The notes beneath the pieces were generated by a model. It searched no databases. It saw only the letters and a list, made by a program, of their open reading frames with translations, and had not been told where the DNA came from. Source: a virus. From it: a stretch of DNA of 34,202 nucleotides. Position numbers and translations under genes: made by a program. Shown here one piece after another: positions 28,519-34,202 of the stretch (positions within the stretch are counted from its first letter, which is position 1; each line of letters begins with the position of its first letter). Location: the IMG/VR virus record IMGVR_UViG_3300009506_000124, positions 1-34,202 of that record. One strand, 5' to 3'.

Positions 28519-29118
28519 ATGACAAGGAAAAAATTATCTAAAGTAGCATGGATCAGGGACCCTAATTATCCAATAGGGAAACCCGCCCCAGGTCGGCTAA
28601 ATTGCCGATGTGGTTATGGACCATTGGTCTATTTTGAACCTGGTCCCGATGTGGTTTGTCAATGTGGGATCGTATATTCCTGGGATGGGTGGCTGGTTGG
28701 GGGGACTAATACAGGGACACCCTATTTTGCTGATTTACTGCAGCAGCAGGAAGATCGTTATTTGGAAATGGTTGCGGAAAAGGAAGCAATGGGCGAGATC
28801 CCCTGTAATGCTTGTGGTGATGTCCAGAACTGCGAGCCTGGGCGACCCTGGGAGTTCTGCTCCCACTTTGAAGAGCCTGAACAGGATGTCGGACCGCAGC
28901 ACTGGCCGCCTGGCACTCACCCTTTGGATCCCAGGGTTTTGAATGACGATCCCAGGATGGACCAGGACCCAAACGATTTTGATGACCCGCTGAACGAATC
29001 CCCTGATTTTGACCAGGAACCGGAGGAATTTCCTGACGGTGAATTTCCGGATCCCCGCAGATATACCCGCCCCGATTGGGAATTGGATGACGACCGGTTA
29101 TGGGACCTGGGGGAATGA
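28519..29118 (+). CDS. zinc-ribbon protein with long acidic tail, 199 aa
   Basis: The N-terminal half contains CRCGYGPLVYF and VVCQCGIVYSWDG (paired cysteines of a ribbon like that in the gene at 27921) and a further CNACGDVQNC with CSHF, a second possible zinc site. Residues ~120-199 are extremely acidic (DDPRMDQDPNDFDDP, then EEFPDGEFPDP) and Pro-rich. Such a tail could mimic DNA or bind basic proteins. The leader AGGAGCTGACGACATG is identical to that of the other ribbon gene, suggesting duplication. Function unknown. Confidence 0.65.
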   Translation: MTRKKLSKVAWIRDPNYPIGKPAPGRLNCRCGYGPLVYFEPGPDVVCQCGIVYSWDGWLVGGTNTGTPYFADLLQQQEDRYLEMVAEKEAMGEIPCNACGDVQNCEPGRPWEFCSHFEEPEQDVGPQHWPPGTHPLDPRVLNDDPRMDQDPNDFDDPLNESPDFDQEPEEFPDGEFPDPRRYTRPDWELDDDRLWDLGE

Positions 29119-29462
29119 TGGCTAATAAAATGGGTTCAAATAGAATTGGTTGGAACCAACGGGGACCAACGAACAGGGAATTAATGCAGCAGGCCAGGGA
29201 CCTGTCAAATTATGATTCCTACCACTGGGAAAATGCGACCCTGAACCTGAAAGCAGCACTATGCGAAAGGATGGGGGATCAGGAATTTGAAGAATGGGTC
29301 GAGGGGGTCTTCCCAGGGGAAACAATTGACCTTTATACGTGGAAACAGATCCATGACACCTTTTTTGCGAAATTAGAGCGGATCCAATTGGAGGATTTGG
29401 AAGCCGAGGCGCATGATTGGATGAACCGGCCAGAACACTACAAGACGAATGGGGGTTATTAA
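29118..29462 (+). CDS. hypothetical protein, 114 aa
   Basis: ATG 29118 follows GGGGGAATG and overlaps the previous stop; ATG 29115 is equally possible. The protein is polar and helical (ELMQQARDLSNYDSYHWEN, QEFEEWVEGVF, AKLERIQLEDLEAEAHDWM). It ends MNRPEHYKTNGGY, reminiscent of phage SaV-like motifs but not diagnostic. It couples to the next gene by TAATG. Confidence 0.55.
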   Translation: MANKMGSNRIGWNQRGPTNRELMQQARDLSNYDSYHWENATLNLKAALCERMGDQEFEEWVEGVFPGETIDLYTWKQIHDTFFAKLERIQLEDLEAEAHDWMNRPEHYKTNGGY

Positions 29463-29755
29463 TGGAACCATTGAATGATGTCCTCGCCGAAGTCACTGTC
29501 AGGGACTATGTTTGCTCAAACTGTTGGGGAAGTTTGGTGAAATTTCCTATACAGGGAACCAGGTCCTGGCTTGTCCTTTGCCGAAAATGCCAGGAAGAAA
29601 CTAAGGGTTATGTTACCAGGTGGTTCGCAGAAAACAGACGACAGGAATCACTTGCCGACTTGCCCGATGTCAAGCGGATGCTCCAGGAGGCGGGGATCAT
29701 AGAATCCCCGCCCAGGAAGTCCGAGAAAAAAATATTGAACGAGTTGGGATTTTGA
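29462..29755 (+). CDS. zinc-ribbon phage protein, 97 aa
   Basis: TAATG overlap decides ATG 29462. The core is VCSNCWGSLV (C-x2-C), then SWLVLCRKCQEETKGYVT (second C-x2-C), a helix WFAENRRQES, and a C-terminus GIIESPPRKSEKKILNELGF. This exact layout is common in early regions of environmental phages. The two C-x2-C pairs predict a zinc ribbon that likely binds nucleic acid or a polymerase. Role unknown. Confidence 0.7.
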   Translation: MEPLNDVLAEVTVRDYVCSNCWGSLVKFPIQGTRSWLVLCRKCQEETKGYVTRWFAENRRQESLADLPDVKRMLQEAGIIESPPRKSEKKILNELGF

Positions 29756-29774
29756 TCCCGGGGAGTAAAAAAAC

Positions 29775-30161
29775 ATGATTGAAATAACAGGAATTTGGTC
29801 GACCAGGCGGGTGGAAATTGACGGGAAGGAATTGCGCCCAGGCAGATCTCAAAAGGTCTGGAATCACTCACCCGATGGTTTTAATTGGGGTTATGGCGGG
29901 TCAGGTCCCGCCCAGCTTGCTCTTGGGATTTTGCTCTCCCAGGTGGATGAAGAGACAGCCCTTTCCTATCACCAGGCCTTTAAATGGGATGTGATCGCAA
30001 GACTTCCCCAGGATGATTTTAGATTGGAAATTTCGATCTATGATTGGTTGGTGAATCAAGTGAAATTCCAGGAAGAGCGGTACTCAGCGTTCAATTTAAC
30101 CCTCGATTATGATGGTTTTATTGTGAAGGTTGAAGGATTGGAGGATCAAAATGCTGGCTGA
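29775..30161 (+). CDS. DUF6166-family protein, 128 aa
   Basis: The motif VWNHSPDGFNWGYGGSGP followed by AQLALGILL is the signature of DUF6166, with ITGIWSTRRVEIDG before it and HQAFKWDVIARLPQDDF after. The family is found in phages, plasmids and bacteria; no biochemical role is established. GGGGAG lies nine bases before the ATG. Confidence 0.8.
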   Translation: MIEITGIWSTRRVEIDGKELRPGRSQKVWNHSPDGFNWGYGGSGPAQLALGILLSQVDEETALSYHQAFKWDVIARLPQDDFRLEISIYDWLVNQVKFQEERYSAFNLTLDYDGFIVKVEGLEDQNAG

Positions 30162-30624
30162 TCAAATTTGGGATTATATCGACAAAAATGGTCCCGGTGG
30201 TTGTTGGTTGTGGTGCAGGTCATTCGATACCTGGGGCTATGGTCAGGTTTGGGTTGACCAGGTGAAATATTCTACTCACCGGTTTATTTGGGAAATGTAT
30301 AACGGACCTATTCCTAAAGGGTTTTGCGTTTGTCATTCCTGCGATAATCCTCCTTGTTGTAATCCAGATCACCTTTTTCTTGGAACTCACGATGATAATA
30401 TGCGTGATATGAAGGAAAAGGGGCGATCCAATGGGGGAGCGCCTGCAGGCGAAGGAAATGGACGTGCAAAAATCACCTGGGAGGAAGTAAAAACAATCCG
30501 GAAAATGCTGAACAGGGGGACACCTGCCCGGGTCCTTTCCAGGAAGTTCGGGATCAGCATACCTCAAATTTATAAGATCAAAAATAACAATAGTTGGAAA
30601 ACGGGAGATCAAAAATGCCTATAA
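30151..30624 (+). CDS. HNH homing-type endonuclease with C-terminal HTH
   Basis: ATG 30151 follows GGAGGATCAAA. The 157-residue protein has the HNH_3 layout: GCWLWCRSFDTWGYGQV, STHRFIWEMYNGPIPKG, VCHSCDNPPCCNPDHLFLG and THDDNMRDMKEKGR, giving the catalytic histidines and zinc cysteines. It ends with a helix-turn-helix (VKTIRKMLNR, RVLSRKFGISIPQIYKI), probably for target recognition. Free-standing members are selfish homing enzymes. It overlaps the DUF6166 gene end by 11 bases and the following gene start by 10, so it is well integrated. No intron is evident. Confidence 0.85.
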   Translation: MLADQIWDYIDKNGPGGCWLWCRSFDTWGYGQVWVDQVKYSTHRFIWEMYNGPIPKGFCVCHSCDNPPCCNPDHLFLGTHDDNMRDMKEKGRSNGGAPAGEGNGRAKITWEEVKTIRKMLNRGTPARVLSRKFGISIPQIYKIKNNNSWKTGDQKCL

Positions 30625-31691
30625 TTGGATTGACTGACCGGGGTTTGTCCTTCCCGGAAATTGGACAAATCAGAAAAGGGATCAAGGAAGAGCGGACCCG
30701 CAGGGATGGATCAAAATATCAGGTCCCTGTTGACCTGTCCTATTTTAGGGTTGAATTTGACCAGAAGGAAAGTTCGACCGCTGAAAAATTCAGGAAGATT
30801 TACGGGGATGAACCGCAGGAGATCAATATAATCCTACCCTTTGATGAAATCGAAAGGACCTGGGACGCATGGCTTGAGGCCTATACGGCTGGAAGATTGG
30901 TCGCCAGGTCGGACGGGAAAAGGTTCACCTATTTAATTGACACCGCAACCGGGGACATAATTGTTAAAAATGGGGAGCCTTACAGGCCCTACCAGGAAGG
31001 CCAGGTCGTTGGAAATGACTACGAAAATAAGCCGGTTTTCGCAAAGCCGGTGGGAAGATTAAAGGTCATTGTACCGGAGCTGGCGAGGGCTGCTTATATG
31101 ACAGTTATGACGACTTCAATTCACGATATCGCCAACCTGTCCGCACAATTGGAAGCCTTCAAACAGATCAATGGTGGGGTGATCAAAGGGATCCCCTTGA
31201 TCCTCCGCAGAAGGCCGAAGAAAATATCAGTACCTAAAAAGGATGGGGGAAGGGTCCGAATGGAAAAGTGGCTCCTGTCAATTGAGGCTGATCCTGAATG
31301 GGTTAAGATGAAATTGTCGGAGGTTCAAACATTGGCCCTACCAGGTGATTATACCTACCCCTGGGTTCCAGCCGGTGAGGAAAGCGAACCGGATCTGATT
31401 GAGGCAGTTCTTCCAGGGACATGGTCCGAAGAATTGGAAGAGCACGAAGAAGAAGATCTGGAAATCCCGCAATTGATGGATCTGGAGCGGGCTAAGCAGG
31501 TCCAGACTGGCGAAGGGGTTCCTTATGGTGATGTCCCCTTAGAGGATCTCCGCAAAATGTGGGGTTCAATCCAGGCTGCAATAAATCTGAAAGATCCTCA
31601 AATGGATCCTGATGTCCTGCTGTTCAAAAGGGATGCAATAATAACCATTTTGAAAGCAGCAGGGGAAACCGTCGACCAGCCTGGTAATTGA
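30615..31691 (+). CDS. gp3-like recombination directionality factor-like protein
   Basis: ATG 30615 (GGGAGATCAAAA upstream) gives 358 residues. It opens PIIGLTDRGLSFPEIGQIRKG, continues DLSYFRVEFDQKES, EINIILPFDEIERTWDAW and AGRLVARSDGKRF. A middle part, VGRLKVIVPELARAAYMTVM, and IANLSAQLEAFKQINGG follow, with a C-terminal acidic helical region. The order (short N-terminus, RF-strand, LPF, Y-x-x-G with R-x-D-G, RL-x-VxxPEL) resembles the phiBT1/phiC31 gp3-like family. Family members in integrase-free phages may have another role, such as DNA binding in replication. Resemblance is moderate. Confidence 0.55.
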   Translation: MPIIGLTDRGLSFPEIGQIRKGIKEERTRRDGSKYQVPVDLSYFRVEFDQKESSTAEKFRKIYGDEPQEINIILPFDEIERTWDAWLEAYTAGRLVARSDGKRFTYLIDTATGDIIVKNGEPYRPYQEGQVVGNDYENKPVFAKPVGRLKVIVPELARAAYMTVMTTSIHDIANLSAQLEAFKQINGGVIKGIPLILRRRPKKISVPKKDGGRVRMEKWLLSIEADPEWVKMKLSEVQTLALPGDYTYPWVPAGEESEPDLIEAVLPGTWSEELEEHEEEDLEIPQLMDLERAKQVQTGEGVPYGDVPLEDLRKMWGSIQAAINLKDPQMDPDVLLFKRDAIITILKAAGETVDQPGN

Positions 31692-31762
31692 ACCAGGTTA
31701 TTAATCAGGGGAGGGGTCAGGAGCCCTTCCCCTGCAATGATTCCACTAACACGGGTGATAAT

Positions 31763-32635
31763 ATGGCAAAAAAAAGAATAATTGACAGCCGGATCAGGAA
31801 ATCCCTGTCCTTTTCGGCTTTGACTTATCGGCAAAGGGACCTCTGGCACGGTTTGATCACTGTTGCCGATGACCAGGGGAGGACCCTTGCCTTGCCGGCA
31901 ATTGTCAGGTCGGAGGTCTGGCCCTATGATGAAATTAATGTATCGGAGGTTCAGGAAGATTTGTCGGCATTGGTCGATCAGGGGATGATTTATATCTACC
32001 AGGTGAAAAACAAGCCGGTTCTTCAGGTGGTTAATTGGTGGCGTTACCAGGTGAAACAATGGGCGGGTCCTAGTGATTGGGATCCTCCGGAAGGATGGGA
32101 GGATCGCAAGCGATATCATGGTCCAGGTCATAAAATAATACTGGAAAATTGGGACCGGCCCGGGGGATTTGGGCCCGGATATGCCTATGCGAACCAGGTG
32201 GAAAATCACCTAGAAAACCACCTAGAAAATCACGCAGGGCTTAATGATAGTGATAGTGATAGTGATATTGAAGAGGATCCTAAAGGTCCCGCAAGCGGGA
32301 CTTCTGTCCCAACGCCGGCTAATCTAGATGACTGGTTGGAACTGCTGCAGCAGGAAAAAAACAAAAATGCTGCTCTTAAAAAAATGATTGAGGTCCTTCA
32401 TCCTTCATTGGTGGAATTTCCTGATTTTGGTTATATTGGGAAAACTGCTAAAAAGGTTGGGGGAGCCGGAAGGTTGGCGGTTTTGATTTGGGAAACTGCT
32501 GCTAAAAATGTAACCGGTGATTTGTTGGCTTATATCATGGCAATGACTAACGGAAGAACAAAGGACCAGGAGCCCGCAGGGTTCAAAAGTTTGAAGGCCT
32601 ATGCTAACTCCCAGGGGTGGAACAATGGCGACTAA
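31763..32635 (+). CDS. replication initiator / replisome-organizer-like protein
   Basis: ATG 31763 is chosen over a frame from TTG 31688. The 290-residue protein has a winged-helix N-terminus (RIIDSRIRKSLSFSALTYRQ, DLWHGLITVADDQGR, then EVQEDLSALVDQGMIYIYQ and PVLQVVNWWRYQ), like DnaD/replisome organizer phage initiators that bind the origin and recruit loader and helicase. A linker with NHLEN and DSDSDS repeats follows, then a C-terminal domain (AALKKMIEVLH, GGAGRLAVLIWETAAKN). The linker DNA has iteron-like repeats. It overlaps the loader gene by 11 bases, the expected partner. Confidence 0.72.
   Translation: MAKKRIIDSRIRKSLSFSALTYRQRDLWHGLITVADDQGRTLALPAIVRSEVWPYDEINVSEVQEDLSALVDQGMIYIYQVKNKPVLQVVNWWRYQVKQWAGPSDWDPPEGWEDRKRYHGPGHKIILENWDRPGGFGPGYAYANQVENHLENHLENHAGLNDSDSDSDIEEDPKGPASGTSVPTPANLDDWLELLQQEKNKNAALKKMIEVLHPSLVEFPDFGYIGKTAKKVGGAGRLAVLIWETAAKNVTGDLLAYIMAMTNGRTKDQEPAGFKSLKAYANSQGWNNGD
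32201..32269 (+). repeat. iteron-like tandem repeats inside the initiator gene
   Basis: Three tandem 12-mers: GAAAATCACCTA (32201-32212), GAAAACCACCTA (32213-32224), GAAAATCACGCA (32225-32236), then GATAGT three times plus GATATT (32246-32269). They fall in the linker between the two protein domains, as the lambda iterons do inside gene O, so this may be the replication origin. Confidence 0.65.
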
Positions 32636-33200
32636 AAAGGAAGTATTTGAAATTCTGGTTATGCTGGCTGCGACCTATCCCCGGTTTAATTTGGTCCCTG
32701 AAACCATTGAAGCCTATTCGGTATTGTTGCAGGATTTGGATCCAGAAGAGTTAAAGGCTGCAGCAATGGACACCGCAGCGAAAAGGGACTTCTTCCCTTC
32801 AGTACACGAGATCCGACAATCGGTGGTTGAAATCAGGAAGCAGGCGAACAGGGTCCCGTCTGCTTATGAAGCCTGGTCGGAAGTTCTGGCAGCAGGGACA
32901 GGGGTTAAGAAATCAGTGATTGAATTGGGACCCGATAAATGGGGGATCAAGGTTGAAGAGTTTGTCTTTTCTCACCCATTGGTTGAAATGGTCGCCAGGG
33001 CCCTGGGGTGGCCTAGTTCGTTCCCAGGGGGCGACACCGAAATGGCTGACCGGGCTCATTTCCTAAAGGCTTATGACCAGGCGGTTAATAATGCAATGAA
33101 CCAGGAAATAACCCTTCCCGAGGTCAGGGCCTATATTGAGAGGTCAGGATCCCGACAAATTGGAGCGGGATCCCCGGAGGATCAAAATGGGAAAAGTTAA
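32625..33200 (+). CDS. helicase loader/inhibitor-like protein (G39P-type)
   Basis: ATG 32625 overlaps the initiator gene by 11 bases, giving 191 residues. The N-terminal pattern EVFEILVMLAATYPRF, ETIEAYSVLLQDLDPEEL and KRDFFPSVHEIRQSVVEI is typical of SPP1 G39P-like loaders, small helical proteins that deliver the replicative helicase. The C-terminal half (HPLVEMVARALGWP, ADRAHFLKAYDQAVN) resembles the tail often fused in such proteins. With the upstream initiator it would recruit host DnaB/DnaC, consistent with no helicase gene here. Confidence 0.72.
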   Translation: MATKKEVFEILVMLAATYPRFNLVPETIEAYSVLLQDLDPEELKAAAMDTAAKRDFFPSVHEIRQSVVEIRKQANRVPSAYEAWSEVLAAGTGVKKSVIELGPDKWGIKVEEFVFSHPLVEMVARALGWPSSFPGGDTEMADRAHFLKAYDQAVNNAMNQEITLPEVRAYIERSGSRQIGAGSPEDQNGKS

Positions 33201-33366
33201 TATTATCGACCAGGTCGAATTATTGAGTCATGTCACAATAAGGGTTAAATTTGTCAGGGTCAAGGAAGCAATGATCAGGCTAAAAATTGCTATTTGGTTG
33301 TTTAGATTGGGAGCCTGGGTTGCCGGGATGGGGATTGAAATTGAGAATAAAGGAATGGAAGAATGA
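33187..33366 (+). CDS. small hydrophobic/basic protein, 59 aa
   Basis: ATG 33187 follows GGAGGATCAAA. The product has a basic middle (IRVKFVRVKEAMIRLK) and an amphipathic, hydrophobic stretch (IAIWLFRLGAWVAGMGIEIE) ending acidic. Such short proteins with RL and GMGIEIE ends are widespread in phages. It may be membrane-associated; function is unknown. It overlaps the loader gene by 14 bases. Confidence 0.62.
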   Translation: MGKVNIIDQVELLSHVTIRVKFVRVKEAMIRLKIAIWLFRLGAWVAGMGIEIENKGMEE

Positions 33367-33509
33367 CCTTTGAAAATTTTATGCTTTGCGTGGTGGTTTT
33401 GATCGCCATTGGGTTCATATTGTTAGTAATAATGTCATTGATGAAAATGGCGACCTGGGCTGACGAGAATTTGAGAATGAAGGACAAAAAAAATGGTGAC
33501 GATGATTAA
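33363..33509 (+). CDS. single-pass membrane protein, 48 aa
   Basis: Encoded from ATG 33363 in an ATGA overlap with the previous gene. Residues ~5-26 form a clear transmembrane helix (FMLCVVVLIAIGFILLVIMS), then a charged C-terminus ending KDKKNGDDD. Operon position and coupling support it. The role is unknown. Confidence 0.6.
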   Translation: MTFENFMLCVVVLIAIGFILLVIMSLMKMATWADENLRMKDKKNGDDD

Positions 33510-33708
33510 TGCCTGTATTTGGACCAGGGAAAAACTCCCCTTTTATGATGGGTGGTCGACCAGTTGTGGAATGAATTTTGAATTTTGGGACGGGTCAGGA
33601 CCGGCCGATAATTGGTTTGTTTATTGCCCTTTTTGTGGGGTCCAGGTGATTGAAAAAAAACTCACTGGCCAGGAAAAAAATGTATCGGCGATATCTGAAA
33701 TCAGTTGA
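33493..33708 (+). CDS. small zinc-ribbon-type protein, 71 aa
   Basis: Start is ATG 33493 or 33502. The product reads CIWTREKLPFYDGWSTSCGM and WFVYCPFCGVQVIEKK, so it has a C-x2-C pair plus C25 and C8 that could complete a zinc site. The form is typical of small phage CPFCG proteins with a Trp-rich N-terminus. Function unknown. It overlaps both neighbours. Confidence 0.6.
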   Translation: MVTMINACIWTREKLPFYDGWSTSCGMNFEFWDGSGPADNWFVYCPFCGVQVIEKKLTGQEKNVSAISEIS

Positions 33709-33928
33709 CGGGAACCAGGGGGAGATCCAGGAAGGGCTCGAGACTGCTGGCTATTATGTGGTTGACTGCTCGGGATTTGGGGATGACTTCCCGGATTTGT
33801 TGGTCGTGTCAAAAAAAAACGTGACTGTGCTGCTGGAAGTAAAAACAGATTTAAGGTTCCTGACCTGGGGTCAATTCCGGTTCCTTTGGAACTTCCCAGG
33901 ACCCAGGGCGGTTGTTTTGAGTTTTTGA
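33680..33928 (+). CDS. PD-(D/E)XK (VRR-NUC-like) nuclease, right-end truncated version
   Basis: ATG 33680 (MYRRYLKSVDGNQGEI) begins the nuclease gene whose body is shared with bases 2-181. NQGEI supplies the early catalytic Glu; FPDLL and LLEVKT supply the rest. In this copy an 8-base insertion after GTTGTTTTGA shifts the frame, ending the protein at ...VVLSF. The left copy runs on for LEQALEVMYRYD. The active-site part is intact, but the last strand/helix is lost, so this copy is either a natural variant or an assembly error. Confidence 0.75.
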   Translation: MYRRYLKSVDGNQGEIQEGLETAGYYVVDCSGFGDDFPDLLVVSKKNVTVLLEVKTDLRFLTWGQFRFLWNFPGPRAVVLSF

Positions 33929-34202
33929 GTTTAGAGCAGGCCCTCGAGGTGATGTACCGATATGATTGACTGGAAAAGGAAGATCCTGAAATTGTCCAGG
34001 TTGGCGGTCCTTAACCCGCTGGCTGCCAGGAAGTATGCCGAGCAGGTTTTGATTTTGGTTCAATATGAACAGAAAACGCAGGACCTACTTAATGCCTGGC
34101 AAGTTTGCCAGGGTGACCGGGACCAGGCGCAGCAGGATTATTTAATTGCACTTGGGGCCGAGAATAATTATTCTGAAAGGATGGATCAAAAATGGGAAAA
34201 AA
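33781..34202. repeat. terminal direct repeat, right copy
   Basis: Copy of 1-414, longer by 8 bases inserted near 33920-33930. It is diverged at several further positions, such as CTCGAG for CTAGAG, CGATAT for CGCTAT and GTTTGC for ACTTGC. It closes the genome into a circle. Confidence 0.92.
33962..34202 (+). CDS. second copy of the 94-aa hypothetical gene, cut by window end
   Basis: Diverged repeat of the gene at 174-458, starting MIDWKRKILKLSRLAVLN and continuing to the window edge, with EQK for EEN and QVC for QTC. It is the same locus across the circle junction rather than a true second gene. The frame stays open despite substitutions, which supports coding. Confidence 0.6.
   Translation, partial: MIDWKRKILKLSRLAVLNPLAARKYAEQVLILVQYEQKTQDLLNAWQVCQGDRDQAQQDYLIALGAENNYSERMDQKWEK

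Noticed and set aside
30151-30624. Group I intron or intein around the HNH gene
   Set aside because: Flanking genes (DUF6166, RDF-like) appear complete and distinct, leaving no room for intron cores or split exons.
1-34202. tRNA or rRNA genes
   Set aside because: No cloverleaf with TTCGANT-type T-loop and CCA context was seen on either strand.

Overview
The window is essentially one complete genome of an uncultured tailed dsDNA phage with siphovirus architecture (HK97-type head, tape-measure tail, no sheath). The first ~414 bases recur, slightly diverged, at 33781-34202, as expected of a circular or circularly permuted molecule of about 33.8 kb that was left untrimmed. Every gene I can support is on the + strand. 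No integrase, CI/Cro-type repressor, DNA polymerase, primase, RNA polymerase or tRNA is visible. The phage therefore looks lytic, or defective for lysogeny, and dependent on host replication and transcription. Three near-consensus sigma70-type promoters, all with 17-nt spacers, and Shine-Dalgarno starts show a bacterial host. The host phylum cannot be fixed from the sequence; an environmental anaerobe such as a Chloroflexota member is only a guess.

Layout. (1) 1-2953: end of a PD-(D/E)XK nuclease gene, then small unknown proteins, two membrane proteins and a queuine tRNA-ribosyltransferase-like protein. (2) 2955-3083: strong promoter and a two-hairpin leader. (3) 3084-4768: lysis cassette (two holin-like proteins; glycosidase-SH3 endolysin). 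(4) 4752-8923: packaging module: HNH endonuclease, P27-type small terminase, ParB-like protein, TAGT-like glycosyltransferase, and a large terminase with an added N-terminal zinc motif. (5) 8916-16105: head and neck: 52-residue membrane protein, portal-MuF fusion, HK97 protease, major capsid protein, two glycan-type enzymes, connector, head closure and gp10-like proteins. (6) 16109-27050: tail: unknown structural proteins, an 885-residue repeat protein, Ig-like protein, tail terminator, C2H2 protein, tube protein, G/GT chaperone pair with an A AAA AAC slippery site, tape measure, Dit-like, hub-like and fibre-like proteins.

(7) 27051-27447: the only long gene-free stretch. It is packed with signals: promoter, two hairpins ending in a textbook terminator, 11-bp direct repeats, a dif-like 28-bp palindrome, an AT-rich inverted repeat and a second promoter. 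(8) 27448-33928: early/replication module: ribbon-helix-helix-like regulator, several zinc-ribbon proteins, DUF6166, a homing-type HNH enzyme, an RDF-like protein, a DnaD/replisome-organizer-like initiator with internal iteron-like repeats, a G39P-like helicase loader and the PD-(D/E)XK nuclease that closes the circle.

How it fits together: the early operon (promoter at 27365) would recruit host replication via initiator and loader. The promoter at 2955 would drive lysis, packaging, head and tail genes up to the terminator at 27125-27159. The most unusual content is the set of probable modification enzymes (TGT-like, TAGT-like, GT-A, DUF115-like) embedded in structural and packaging operons, the zinc-finger fusion on the large terminase, the compact intergenic hub, and a strongly strand-biased GACCAGG motif seen genome-wide.
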